A stretch of DNA of 64,000 nt, from NCBI GenBank assembly GCA_964036155.1, contig OZ038423.1, positions 48,003,249 to 48,067,248 on the forward strand. Reading direction: 5' to 3'. The DNA is from Diploscapter coronatus (lineage: Eukaryota > Nematoda > Chromadorea > Rhabditida > Rhabditidae). The notes under the pieces were generated by a model that was not told where the DNA came from, did not search any database, and saw only the letters and a list, made by a program, of their open reading frames with translations. Below, in pieces: positions 25,832 to 38,700 of the stretch (the first letter of the stretch is position 1; the number at the start of each line of letters is the position of its first letter). The position numbers were made by a program, and so were the translations under genes.

Positions 25832-27362
25832 GATGCGATTTGAATGGATTTATAAGTAAAAGTGAGAAAATGCTGAAGATAGTTATGGGGAAAGGGAGGG
25901 AGAGAAAACTAGCGCCTTCTGGCTATATCCAGGTCACTCTATATCTCTCTTCCATGCTATTTCTTCTATTTTTTCTTTCTTTTCCTCTAGATTTTCCCTG
26001 CTATTTCGCCAATTCCTGCTTTTTTCCCTATATGTCCGCGCTATTTCACGCTCGTTCATCTTTCATCATTTACATGACTCGTCGCGCTCCGAAACAAGAT
26101 TTACTTCCACATATGACAAAGAAAGCTTGAAGTCCATAATTAGTAAAAACTTGTCGAAGAATGACCAGTTTTTTTAAAGCTAATGAAATTTTGTGAAGAT
26201 CAGCTTTGTCTTATCAGATTGGCGATATTGAAGGTGCAAACTTTACCAAGATAGTTGTTAAATTGGATAAGGATAATCTTGAAATTTGTCGACAAACTCA
26301 AGAAAAACCCAATTTGCCGGATATACGGTATTTAGTCGATAGAAATTTCATCGCCATTTTCGAAGACCACCTTACATATCTGTATCGCTCCTTCTGAAAA
26401 GAACATTGTTGTACTGAAGGTCAACCGTTTTTTGCTCTACTTTTCTTTCTATCACCTCCAACAATATCGTACTATTTCTCGCTCGTTTCCTAATTTTCAC
26501 ACGACCATTTCGATGTCAATTTGTCAAAATGGTGCATGTCCCTCAAATTTCAATGATCTTTTTCATTTTTCCATACTATTTTTCAATTTCTTCCTGTCAA
26601 TACCTCAAGCATTTTTATGTGTAAAATGTAAAAACATGACAAATTCGAATCGAAATTCCGAAAATAGCGTTGATAAAATATACTTTTTTTCTTATGGACA
26701 CTTTAAACTACAATAATTTTATCGAGGTTTTCAAAAACCTTTCAATTCTGAAAATCTAATTTTCCTAAGAGTTCCCTAAAGACTCGTATCATCGCCTAGA
26801 TAAAATCATTACGTAATTGAAAAGAAAAGTTATTGAATGACAAAAAAGCTATTGGGTTGAGATTTGAAGATATGGGATTTTCAGAGCTTTGAATTATGCA
26901 ATCCGATTTCTCTTCCTATTCTTTATCATTGGACGAAAATTTAGCCCAATTGAATATGATTTGACAGTGACAAATTGCGAGTTTTCCAGACTCAGACAAA
27001 ATTTATTGCTGGAGCAGGCGTTTTTGAAAATATGCAAAAAAAAATCGTAATTTTTAGCTTCAAAACTAACAAAATCAAAGTGGAATTTCTTTATATTTTC
27101 ATTAAAGATTCAACAACTCATTTATCACCAATAGAATTTTCAAAATTTCATTATCTCCAATGCTTTCTTATGTTAAACCACGCCCACTTGCATTCTCCAT
27201 TGGTCCCTTCGCGTTGAGTGGCTCTTTTCTTTCCGCCCACTTTTTGAACTCACCGAACCCTTTCTTGATACGACACCTTTCGTTCGCTTCCTCTTATTAT
27301 CGTATCAATTATCGATAACTACTCCCTAATTATCTAGTTTTCAAGTAATTAAGTGAATAATT
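25832..27362. other. Intergenic region with TGCTATTTC cluster
   Basis: This lies between the divergent lipase and DM genes and should hold both promoters. TGCTATTTC occurs at 25955-25963 and 25999-26007, with the variant CGCTATTTC at 26039-26047 and related ACTATTTC copies near 26470 and 26570, all in CT-rich DNA. A 60-codon open stretch at about 26206-26397 has protein-like composition but no ATG and no splice partners, so I do not call it. Confidence 0.5.
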
Positions 27363-28635
27363 ATGCCCAAGGAGCAGTACATGTGCCAGTTGTGCGCGAA
27401 TCACGGAATTTTCAATCAGCCGAAGAAAGGTCACAAGCAGAAATGTCCACATCGGACCTGTCCGTGAGTTAATTAGCCGAATAGTTGGTTTAATTGATCG
27501 ATTATTTTCCTTTTAAATTTAACCAGGCTCTATCTATCAGTAGTTATTTAAAACTTTCAACTACCCATTCATTGTGTTGAAACATAATTTCAAAAACATC
27601 AAATTTCTAATTTGTCCAACGAAGTCTGTTGCCAGATGCTCCCTATGCGCTTTGAATACCAAACGACGAGCTCTCGATCAGATGGAGCGTTCCTTGCGAA
27701 GCGTGCCGCAGAGTTTGCCTTTACCGACTTCAGTGGCAAGCGGTGGGATTGGTTACCTTGTTGAAAGATATTTTTCAAAATTCAGTCTTTTTTGAGTTAT
27801 TTGAAATTTTCTTATCCGGTGACAGTAATATTTCAGCCGACAGCTGGCCTCCAATTCACGCCTTTTGAGTGAAATGAGAATTTGTGACTTTTTTCTTTAA
27901 ATTTATCTAAAATAAGAAAATTCAAACCTTATAGAAATATGTGAGAATTTTAATTAAAGATTTCGAAAATTATTTTATCTTAGAAAACAAACAACTTATA
28001 CGAATCAATGATCATGGTTTCATCAATTTTTCATGAAGATTTTACTGAATCGTATCCAAACTCTTTAAAAAAATCTTTCATTTGTAAAAAGTGCAATATC
28101 AATATCGTTGTGTGAGGTGTTTTCATTATCTAGGATTCCTTCTTTTCTCGCTCTTAAGTTGCGCAATAAATCCCAGACAACACTTATTTTACGATTTTTA
28201 TGGCCATCTAATTGGTATTAGTTTTCGAGTTTCAGAACAAAGCGCTTCTGACAAATCTTCGTTCACCTTTCCTGAAGCTTCGCCCGATTCTTCGAAAATC
28301 GGCGACTTCAAAAATCAGGAAAATCGAAATGAGTAAATTTTCGATCTTTTCAAAGAAAATAAAAAAATAATTTTAGGCACGAAAGCTCGATCTTTCCCTT
28401 GTCATTCGTGCTCGAAAACCTTGGAAACGAAGTTGAGGTTCTAGTTTTTCGATATTAAAAAGACAATGAAAAATTTCAGATATCCCAGGCTTCTGTCAAT
28501 CCCGTTCCAGTCGTGATAGACTACAACCTTCAAAACTCCCCCAGCAAAACCCCGTCAAATTCTCCTGATAAGTATTCTCAGTCCCAGAAAAAGCTCTACA
28601 GTATCTTTCATTCAATCGAGAAATTAGTCACATAA
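27363..28635 (+). CDS. DM-domain (doublesex/MAB-3 type) transcription factor (5 exons, 173 aa)
   Basis: DM proteins bind DNA in the minor groove and often control sexual or neuronal fate. Exons: 27363-27463, 27636-27742, 28236-28332, 28377-28437, 28480-28635. All introns are GT-AG and the phases close to 174 codons. The DM domain occupies about residues 7-50: CQLCANHG, then KGHKQKCPHRTC, then CSLCALNTKRRALDQM. This gives the spaced Cys/His pattern of the intertwined double zinc site plus the basic recognition tail. The remainder is Ser/Pro-rich and unassigned, ending IEKLVT. The ATG is at the very start of the domain, and TTTTCAAG lies about 20 nt upstream as a possible trans-splice acceptor. 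I cannot say which DM paralogue it is. Confidence 0.88.
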
Positions 28636-28827
28636 AAACTGCTTTCTTTATTGACTTTTCTTAGAGTATACGGTAATTGACATTTAAGCACGCTTTCATT
28701 TTATGAGCTTTACAGCTTACACTCGTCAAAATCATAATTATTTATTTAAAATGTTTGGAAACGATCATAAATTCAGTTTTCAAGTAAAAAGTTTGAAAAA
28801 TTAATATTTTATGAAAAAGTTATAAAA

Positions 28828-28833
28828 AATAAA
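28828..28833 (+). terminator. Possible poly(A) signal of the DM gene
   Basis: AATAAA about 190 nt after the stop codon. It is the closest exact match seen. Confidence 0.35.
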
Positions 28834-29353
28834 ATCCTGCCCCCTGTAATTAGAGTATCGTCGAAATGATTGAAACGGTGTATCGCATAATTGGTGTCAA
28901 TTTGCTGGCAGAAAATTATGACAGGTGTTTACCGCTTGCATTTCTAGTCATTCAGGCGTCTTTTTCTACTTTCATAAATCTCTAAGATTTCTATAATCCC
29001 TACAAATTTTCCGATTTCTTTTTCCTCTATCAATTTTTCAGACTATTTCTTTCGAAGATGGAAACTCGTTATACCCTCACTTTTTCCACCGCCAATCTGT
29101 CAACGGCACCCGTAAAATATGAGTGTGATTAAAACAAAACGGACATGACAATTGAAGAATGAGTTTGTAATAGAAAATCTCTCGAAGAAAAAGAATGAAA
29201 GTGATTCAAAATCTCAATCACTCGAAACATAACTTAGGATAGTTGAAATGAAATCTGTACCAATTTACAATTTTGTCCAGACCCAGGCGACACATAAACC
29301 GAACCCTTCTTCCGGACTCCTTTAAACCAAAACCGCAATACTTATCTCATTAA

Positions 29354-29527
29354 ATACTCTTGATTATCTATGAGATGAACGTTGCCTAGCGAGAAGGGCA
29401 ATGACGCTGGTACGAATTACGGAGTGAAAATAGTGTGAAAAAGAGCCTAACAAGAAGGAAATGCTTTGCAAGAACCCTTTTTCCGCCAGACAGAGACAAC
29501 GTTCATCTCGTAGATAATAAAGAGTAT
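29354..29527. repeat. Foldback with 31-nt arms
   Basis: The arm at 29354-29384 (ATACTCTT...AACGTTG) and the reverse complement of 29497-29527 agree at 29 of 31 positions, separated by 112 nt. The pairing continues only weakly inwards. It may be a small MITE-like element. I see no flanking duplication. Confidence 0.6.
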
Positions 29528-29930
29528 CTGTCATAATTTGTTATCGTAATTTCGAAGATTGGAATTTTTTGGTAATTTTTCTTTGAAAGAACGGCGTGAA
29601 AATGGATATCGGCAAATCAATGATATGAAAATCAGGGGAAGGCACAGTATGAGAAATCAAGGGAGCAAATAATGCACTTTAGGCCATAAGTCATTGAAGA
29701 TCTGGTAGAATAGTCGAAGCTTCGATAAAAAAATATCGTGCATTTCTTCCGCTTTATTTATTCTTTTTACTTAACTTAATTGTTTCTATATTTATGCAAA
29801 TCAGCTAAATCGTAATTAGATGAAACACTTTTCTCACATAATTTATGTCTTTCATTCAAGTGCAAAATGTTCAATAGGTCTTCATTTATCTATGTACAAA
29901 TATCTTTTAAATAAACTTTCACCAACAATA

Positions 29931-30131
29931 TCATATATTGGCAGCTTTTTGAGGATCAATATACGAATCTAAAATAAAGATTATATTTAAAAATAGAAAA
30001 AGAAAACTCAAACCTTTCAAAAAGCTCTGCCTCCTTCTGTCAACGTAAACGAACCAAGCAGCTACAGCAACTATAGCAATAATCAACAAACATGTGATCG
30101 TATAAATGATAATTAACCATGCGGACCACAT
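29931..30131 (-). CDS. Small single-pass membrane protein (2 exons, 51 aa)
   Basis: Exons on the minus strand are 30014-30131 and 29931-29968, joined by a GT-AG intron of 45 nt in phase 1. The protein starts MWSAWLIIIY, has one hydrophobic segment of about 25 residues, then the basic stop-transfer stretch DRRRQSFLK, and ends DPQKAANI. This order suggests an N-out, C-in type III topology without a cleaved signal. I recognise no family. The splice signals (AAAG|GTTTGA, TATTTTAG|AT) and the clear membrane architecture support it as a real micro-gene. Confidence 0.6.
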   Translation of the reverse strand: MWSAWLIIIYTITCLLIIAIVAVAAWFVYVDRRRQSFLKGLSFLFLFLNIIFILDSYIDPQKAANI

Positions 30132-32077
30132 AATTACGGTATTTAAGTAGAAATATTGAGTTAATTAAGATAATTAACTATAGATTAGTTGAATATCCTT
30201 ATGGGGTTGAGATTATTGGAATCCTTTTTGGCTTAAATGGTGATTGACTCCGCTTGACCTGTTTGTGATTGAATAGAATCCAATTGAAAACGAGCCTAAA
30301 CAATAAAATTCTGACCGGAAGTAACGGGAAAAATCAATATTTTACAAAAGTCGTCTAATAAAGATTAAATTGAGAAAAAATAGAAAAATTTTCAGAAAAC
30401 TCAGCTCACAATTTAGTAAAATATATTTTGAAAATCAGTTTTTTAAAAGAATTTTATAAGTTCCTAGAAGACGTCAAGTCGCTAATTATGTAAAATATGC
30501 TCAAATTTAGAACAAATCTTGGAAATAAATTGTAAATCGAGCCAATTTCTAGACAAACTTTTCTTGCAAGTGTGCGCGAGACTCTTTGCCGAAGGCATGT
30601 TTGACAAGTAGAAGAGTGGTGAAGGATCACGTAATCCTTAGAGAAGAAAAGAAACAGAAATGAGAAAAATAACTAGGTAAATAAAGAGAAAAGCGTCGGA
30701 AACATATTTCCGGAGCATGATTCAGCGTATTGATTTATCGCTTATCGATTTTCCTTCCCTTTTATCAAAATTACAATGATTCATAAAGTAATTTTTGAAA
30801 TAAAAATCGATATCTGATTTTAAAATCTACAAATCATATATTGCCTAAGGCTATATGATTTGAGTCGGAAATCGATATGAGCTATTTCCACGCAAAATGG
30901 ATGAGCATAAAGGAAATATGATTGAAATGCGCATGCATAGGAAGGGAGCGAAAGTAACTTAGAGAGCACAGAGAAGTCAAAAAGAGAAAGAATTCAAAAA
31001 GATTCACAAATGGAGAGAGAATAGGGGAGCATATAAAGTGAAGAGAGAGAGAGAGAGTATAAATATCAAAATGATGACTCAAGTGGATGACTTTCCTTTC
31101 ACGCCTCTTCTCTTTTCAGGAATATTGGGAAATTCATTCATCGCAAAGTCGGAAAGTTCGCCCATCTTTTATTTATCAATACTGTTCGTCCTTTAATCAG
31201 GGTGAACTTTACAAATTTTCGATAAAAGTGAAGAGTGACTTTCCTTCACGCCCCTCAAATTTCAACCTTCCCAAACCATAAATGGGCATGAGGATTTTCC
31301 TCTGATAAAAGAAATTTTCCCGCCCATTTCAAACACTCAATTTGCAAGTGAAATTGCCAATTTTCCAATGGAATGCATGTTCGACATTCAAAACACTTCA
31401 AGAAGGAACTCTTTTATTTATTTAGAAAAAGAAATGAAGAAAAGCTTCTTTTCTTAAATAGCGAAAAATTAAATTTTGGACAAATTCTTTATAAGAGATT
31501 AGTTTAAACAATTTGTTTCCTTTGATAGGCTAAATTTTCCAAACTCTTTCGAACAAATATACCAACAAACAACTTATTTTAAGATATAAGATAAGACAAG
31601 TCCGCATTATAATAATAACCAACAAATTTTATGAAATGATAAGATTAATACTTTGAAAAGAAATATTCCTTTCATGAAATCTGAAAAATCTCAGCGCCGT
31701 TCCCATCTCACGTAAACGACACGCTTTGTTGCCTCCCTCGAAATGGCTCGCCTTTAGAAGTCGAACGTATTAGCTATGCATTAAACAAACATTGAAAAGC
31801 ATGCAACAGATTTGCAGAAATGAAAACAACATCACATGTGTCACTTTTTGTATACAAATTTAGGGAAAGAGGCAGGGCCTAAAATTTATAATTTACATTA
31901 ATTTAGATCCACAAGACAAGTGGAAAGTTAATGCACGCAATGAGGTAAAAATAAAAATTTGTTAAAACATCATGCAAGATCAAGCACTTCAAGTACTTTT
32001 GTTTATTTAAGTTTCAAAAAATTGCGAGTATTTGGATTTCGGTATACCCGATGGTCGATCCTTTTTTCAAAATAATT
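30132..32077. other. Intergenic, no gene seen
   Basis: A/T-rich DNA with a GA-rich stretch near 30900-31070, including a run of GAGAGA. It contains a likely poly(A) signal of the P450 gene at 32002-32007. Confidence 0.6.
32002..32007 (-). terminator. Likely poly(A) signal of the P450 gene
   Basis: AATAAA on the minus strand, about 70 nt after the P450 stop codon. Confidence 0.55.
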
Positions 32078-34942
32078 TTATCTCCTCTTAATAATAATCG
32101 TAAATCCCAGCTCCCTCTTCGGTTTAAGCGTAATTTCGGGGTTGGGACGATTGATCGGAAACGGATGCACGGTTTCAACCGTAAATCTGCGGAAAAGCCA
32201 CGAAAGAATCGTCTTTTCCTCTTGGATTGCGAATTTCTGGCCTAAAATTAAACTTTTCATGCTTTTTTTTGCATTCTTTACGTATTTTCTGTTTTTTTTC
32301 TTAATTTTCCTACCTATACAATTCCTCGGTCCTGCTGAAAACGGTATGAAGCTAAATGCGCTTCGTTTCGCGACATTTTCCGAATCAAAATGCTCGGGGT
32401 AAAACGATTCGACTCTTTCGTAGGATCTAAAAAATTACTTTTTCAGAAAGGAATCATTTTTACCTGAAATCTCTTTGTGCCGAAAACGGAGAAATCACTA
32501 CGGTTAAACCCTGCGGCAAAAGCACTTTCGTTCCATTACTTTCTAGATGTTTTCAGTTGAAAATAGGGGAAAATTAGACTTTTACCGATTTCCATGTCTT
32601 CATCCAGAACTCTAGCAATCATCGGCACTGCCGGCATCATTCTTAGAGATTCCTAAAATGAAATAGAGTTCATGTTTTGAAACTTTCCAGGAAGAATAAT
32701 ATTAGCTTCGTTGGATGCTCTCTTCTTTATTTGTGCATATTAGTAAAAATAAAAATACCTTGATACATTTCTCTAGATAAACTAACTGCTTTAGATCTTC
32801 GGGCGTTGGGGATCGGTTCGAGCTGCCTAAATTTTTAGATAGGTTAAATTAGTTTTTTCTCAATTTAAATACCGAAAACTCGATCTAGTTCCTCGTGAAC
32901 TTTGGCTTGGTAGTCTGGATATTGACCTAGGAACCAGATGGCGAAACCCATTGCCGAACTTGTCGTGTCGTGGCCTAAATGGCTGATGATATCGTTCAAA
33001 TTTTTAAGGAATACGAATATTCAGGTTCTATTCGAACAGAAAATTTTAAATAGGTAAAAGTTCATCTTCACTGCATCATTCTTGGAAAAATAGATGCAAA
33101 GGTATCTATTTAACGCCAATTCAAGTTCTAAAATATTATATAGAAAGTTGATCGTCGTTGCTTCATCTTTAGAATGGCTTGATTTATTAAAACTCAATAT
33201 TTTACCTTCGAACATAAACGTATCGACCTCCTCTCGGATATCCTCATCGGATAGCTGATTTTCTTGCTGCATCGAAAGTAGCAGATCCAAAAATGCCTTC
33301 TTTTTGTTGGTTGTTGGATTTTCGTGAACCTCATCTTCGTGAAGTTCTTGTAGAGTGGCTTTTCGGTCGGCTATTACCTAAATTTAGAAGTGTTTCGAAA
33401 CCTTAAATAGCGAAACTGGACTTTCAATCACGTTGATTGTCTACATATTGGTGGGTGATGTAAATATAGTTTTTAAAAAATTTAAACAGAAAATTGTACT
33501 TAGGTTTGTCGATATTCCGGACGTATATGCTGATTTCTGTTACCTTTCTAGTAAAATCATTCGTAGCCTGAACAAGTCTGTTGAATTCGAACCCTTTGCC
33601 AGACAAATACCAAATCGGTTTAATCCATAGGTGGGGGAATCTAGATTTTTAATAGAAATGAATCAAAATATTAGAAACCTCTGAAACTCCCATATGATCT
33701 GGGTGATTCTGGCTACTGCCGCAACGTACTGTTCATTTTGACCAAATTGCGCGTTGACTTGAGTGCCCATTGCGGTTTCTGTAAGCTTTTTTAATGCTAC
33801 AAACAGATTGAGGCAGTAACTTTCTAGAATGATATTTAAATCCAATTAAATTTGAAATTTACTTACAAATATAAGTTACTTATTTTTCATAATTTAAACA
33901 TTTTTAGTAGTTATACAAGCATGTGGTTGTGTTACATAAATTTATGGATAATGGCCAGATCGATTGTATACGAATCTGGTATCTTCATTTCATGCTAACA
34001 AATCGTCTGTCTACCGCAAATAATATCCAGAGCGCATCGTTTGATATAAGGGAACACGTCAAAAGGTTCCCCGACTTTCTTCTCCAAAATCTCGACGAAA
34101 ATTTCTGCCTGTTTTGAAAATGTCTCCTGATAACCCTGCAGCACGTTGAAATGAAACGTCGAGGTCAGCATTTTTCGGCGGCTGAACCATTTTTCGCCGG
34201 TGCTGAATTGCATTTTTTGAATTATAAATATTCGGCTTATTGCAAACCACTCAATTTTTACAATGATCATTTGTATGATTTGATAAGCTTACAAATGAAT
34301 CAAATTTTCAGTGTGCTTAATCTATAGAGTTAAAAACTAACCTAGTTAACAATCCATTTCCAATCCACTCTTGGACTTTGTCGTATAACGTCGGTTTTTT
34401 GATGTTAGCGCTAGATTCAAGTAGCGGCTAAAAAATTGAATGCTTCCTGAAAAAGTCTGGCTTTACCCGAACAGTATCACTAAGCCCCAACAGAACTATT
34501 GGAAACGGGCCTAGCCAGATCTGAATACAGCGTTTTAGATAGAAATAAACCTAAATTTTAGCACCAAACCCATTCCGCTAATTTTAGGCATGTACACGTA
34601 TCTTCGAGTCCAGATTTCCATTTGATAAGTGAATTCCTCTAAAAAATATTATTCCTTAAGGATAAAGATGAGCTAAAATACCAGCATTAAGTTTGAATTG
34701 GTATACACACCCAACTAATGGCAAGGCTCTTGGTCCTGGCAAGTCCTGAAAATTGAAATTTTAGAAAAAAAATTAAGAGGAAGTTAGTCTTCATTGCTTT
34801 TGCCAACACATTTTGAAATTTTTAAGACCTTCAAAAGCTCTCTACAACGCCTGTTCAAAATATAGAGCCTCTTGATTTCATCTTTCCAGATAAATAACAT
34901 CGAAGCCCAAAATAGTAATGACGCTATTAGAATTCCTAACAT
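32078..34942 (-). CDS. Cytochrome P450, CYP4-type (15 exons, 513 aa)
   Basis: This is a microsomal heme monooxygenase. Exons 5' to 3' on the minus strand: 34829-34942, 34682-34745, 34565-34638, 34467-34520, 34342-34427, 34015-34202, 33679-33778, 33544-33640, 33206-33377, 32873-32974, 32759-32826, 32586-32652, 32464-32542, 32314-32426, 32078-32241. All introns are GT-AG and the phases close to 514 codons. It has an N-terminal anchor ([17 protein letters not shown]), a hinge [11 protein letters not shown], helix [15 protein letters not shown], the helix-I oxygen motif GHDTT (about 317-321), ExxR as ESLR (about 374-377), and the heme loop [10 protein letters not shown] with Cys about 458. These features and the length are normal for an active CYP4-clan enzyme acting on fatty acids or similar substrates. 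TATTTTCAG sits just before GCAAAATG, a probable spliced-leader acceptor that supports this start. Confidence 0.93.
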
Positions 34943-35700
34943 TTTGCCTGAAAATAGAACTTTATTCTAATTTAGTATAAAATAAAATGGGTATGAAATA
35001 TTTGGATTAAGACAAGAATCAGTAATAAATCAAACATGTCAATATCAGTTCCTTTTCAGTAGCGCTTGTACCACCTTGTTTGCAAATTACTTCGCCTGGA
35101 GCGATTGGTTCCTATCTTTCCGTCTCTCTGCTTTAAATTATCACTAAGTTTCTTTTGTTTCTTAAAATCTCTCGGTCCCAGATATTATTTTCCGTCATAT
35201 GGCAATTTATATGTTGACAGTTTGATAAGCCGCAAGTCATAGTGAGTAGTGTGTAAACGTGCAATTTTAAGAGTGGAATATTATAATTTAGAAAAGTACT
35301 AAAATATGGTTGAAATGACCCTTGAAAGTGCCGAAATTGCTTTGGAAAGAGAATATATTTTTCTTAATTATTTTTAATTCATAGAAGCTTCCCTGAAACT
35401 TTGAACAGAAGCCTTTGTAAAATTGAAGGCATAGTCGTAAATAACATTGATGATTTGATAAAATATGACACTTTGATAGCAGTCATTCCAGTGTCAATTA
35501 GATAAAGCCAACCATCAAAATACATTTATTTGCAAAAATTCGTTCTCAAAAAGAAAAATCAGAAGGAAACGTCGAAAAATGTAAATTTGCATGAAAAATT
35601 AGCCAAACTTTGAAAAATTTCATTTTCAGCCATTCTAAAAGTTGCGTTATTATCGTGTTTCGTCTCTTCCTTCATCGTCGACATTTTCGAAGAACAACAT
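34943..35700. other. Divergent promoter region between P450 and NYN/CCCH genes
   Basis: About 700 bp between two divergently transcribed genes. The acceptor-like CATTTTCAG at 35631-35639 probably receives the spliced leader for the plus-strand gene, so 35640-35700 would be its 5' UTR. The TATTTTCAG serving the P450 lies just upstream of its ATG. Confidence 0.5.
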
Positions 35701-38700
35701 ATGGGGTAATTAGCTTGTGCAATTCAGCAAAATCGCCTAATTAATGAGAGATAATTGGCCAACTAATTACAGCGAGATGAGCAACACCTACGGACCAATA
35801 TTGGTCTATTACAACTACCACAGCGTGCCGATAACGCGGGAGAAGATGGAGAATCTGCTGAAATTCGTGAGCTAATTAACTCAATTAAGTCAGGTTAATT
35901 GCTTCTAATTCAGGTTAGTTCCCTTAATTAGCTCGATTTAGTTATCCTGATTAAAACGAGTCACCCTGAACATCTTCAGGTGGACGATAAACTTTCGACG
36001 ACATTCGACAAGTTCTACTTCTGTTGCGACGTGCGAACGACGCCTCGGGATCTCACCGACTATCTGGAAACGCTTGATGTAAAAATTAACGAGAAAATGA
36101 TGTCGTTATTTTTGCGAACGTCACGATTAAATCTTGATGTCATGGATATCACCATTATAGTCAATGTCAAGAAGACACCAATTTCAGTATGACACTCAAA
36201 ATGAATCCCATTCTGATGCAAAGTCTAGGAATGAGTCACATCAAACAAACTTTATGCTGATTTGGAAATTCGGGATGAAGTTATTGATGATCAATTTTTT
36301 GTAGAACGTCGAACTAACGCATTTCTCGTTATCATCGCTGACGGGGCAGATCGTGGAAGCGATGTGCGCGCGGATGAAGTGGCACGCCAGCACTATTGAT
36401 GGCGCTCCGGGGCTCATCGTTCTCGTTTCGGGTAGTCAAGCAAAAACTGTCGAATCATGCATTCTCCTAAAAATTCATTCACCCTATAATTGTTACTAAC
36501 ATTCCATAGCTCAAAGTTTCGTGAAAAATACCATGTGCGATGATGATAAATATACGAATCACAAATTGTTGTATCCTAAAATAGAATTCTGCAAATTTTT
36601 CGAAGAAAAATTGCCCTTTTCTACTCCTTAGCCCTAAAATGATTAATCCTGCAGAAAAATTCGAAATTCATCATGAAGTCTTTTTCAAAAACTAAATATT
36701 TTATCTTAATGATAAATTTCATTCATAAAATAAGAAAGCCATACTTCATCGGGATTTCAGATGTTTTTTAATTGAAAAATGGAAAATTTGCTATTTTTTC
36801 TCTATGGTAAAAATCAGCATTTGCAGCTGCGGGCGACTTCGGCTCGACGTTGACTTTGTTGGCACGGTCCGGCTGGCGTTCGGCTATTTTCCATCCGCCC
36901 GCCTGCCCGGCCACATTCCTCGACTACGCTGACGAACGCTTCGAGCTGCCCGTCACCAGAAGCGACGAGGGGAATGAGGTGGGGCACAAGATAAACAAAT
37001 GCTTCCGAATTTTGTGAACCTTATCGAAATCCATCCTGCAAGAATTTATCAACTTTTATTCATCTCTTGAATTCAACATCAAGTCTCTTCTCTAAGCTCC
37101 AGGATAACAGGTTTCTTGAATGAAATTCACATCCCAAAAGCATTGACACCATGATAACGATCAAAGAAGATCAAATTTAAGGGCCTAGAGTGACTTGTAA
37201 AAAATGAATTATCGTGAAATTCTCGATAAGATTGTAACAAGTCACTTATGATCCCAAGCTTCATCGAGGTTTTAAAAATCAATATTCTAATTTTTCAGTC
37301 AGCCGCGCTGATGCAAGCTCTGGGTCACTCGGTGCAGCAGCCGCCGATGAACGGGACGAGTGGGGACAAGCAGTCGATCAGCGCCGATCAGATCACCGCC
37401 ATCGCGCAAGACGTTCGTCAGGGGTAAGTTCGGGAGTTTTTTCCTCATTTTCATGAGATTCATTTAATTTTTTCTTATAAATTCGTATCTTTCATTTTTC
37501 AGGTATTTGAAATTTTCCTTCCCTAAAAACTTATCATTTACCCTTTTCACATTTTTTAAGATATTTCAGAATTTTTTCGCATTCCTCAAAAAACTCAGAT
37601 ATAATGTGAAACTTTTATCATTTTCCAGACTTTTACTAACTTACCTCTTCAAAAATCATCAGGAATAGTCTAACTTTGAACCTTCACTTGCACTTTTTCT
37701 TTCTTTCAAAAGGATTCCTCCATAACTTGACTTAGACTTTCTTAGACTGTTTCCTTCTTTACTCTCCAATAATCCTTCTATATTTCTCCGTTTTCTGCCT
37801 CTTTTTCTCTCTCCAATTTCCGCACTCTCTCTTCGTTGACTTTTCCTGTTTGTCCGACAACTTTGCTAACATCGATCATTATTTTTGGCTCAAAACTAAC
37901 CATCGACAAATTTTCGCTCAAATTTTACTAATTTTCTTAAAAATCTTTCATTTCCCGTCCTATTTTTTCTTATCAAGATCATTAACCTTGTCCCTATCGA
38001 TTATTTGAGGTCATCTGTGCTACTGGTTTGATAACTTTATGCCCCAGACAGTATATTATTTTTAATTCCTATCCTTCATCGCTGAGAGAGAAGTTCCACT
38101 ATTGTTTATATCAATCTGATCACTTTACGAGTCGCTTCTCCTGACAACCAAATCTCGTATTTCTGCAAATATAAACACGGCTAGTTCGCGCATCTGTACA
38201 ACATCAACAAATTGTTTATGAAATTGGGTAGATTGAGTAAACTGACCTGAGCTCCCCTTATGATGTTTCAGGAAAAATTATTCTCACACCTTTTTCTAAT
38301 CAATATTGACACCTTTTCCGGAGTTGTCTAAGATCTTAAGTAACAAATAATATGTGACTTTGGCATAAGTTTAAAATTATAATGATATCTAAAGTTTCGG
38401 ATAAAATATCTGTGATATTGTCTTCCGATACTGTTTTACAGAGTTAAAAATGCCAAATATACCCTCAAAATACTCCCGACCCATCTATTCTGGTATCTCT
38501 AATTCCCACACTCGTCAAGTGGGTTCAATTGGGGAATGTGCGGGCTACCATTACCATTTTCGGTCGTTACCAATTGAGCGATAGGGGAAAATGACCTGCC
38601 GTCGGCGGGGTCTTTACCTCTTTTGTAACTGTCAATCTTCATTCTTTCTCTTTCTCGCTCATTCTTTCTCCCTTTTTGTATTCTTTCTCTCTTTCTGTCT

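Larger units (their letters stand above)
28636..29930. other. Intergenic, no gene seen
   Basis: 3' flanks of two convergent genes. It includes a possible poly(A) signal for the DM gene at 28828-28833 and a foldback at 29354-29527. Confidence 0.6.

Noticed and set aside
26206..26397. Sixty-three-codon open stretch with protein-like composition
   Set aside because: It has no ATG, no acceptor/donor partners and no recognisable family, and it lies alone in a promoter region.
35640..35700. In-frame hydrophobic stretch (AILKVALLSCFVSSF) before the NYN/CCCH start, as a signal peptide
   Set aside because: It has no ATG and lies between a trans-splice-like acceptor and the first ATG, so it is more likely 5' UTR; a secreted signal would not suit an RNA-binding protein.
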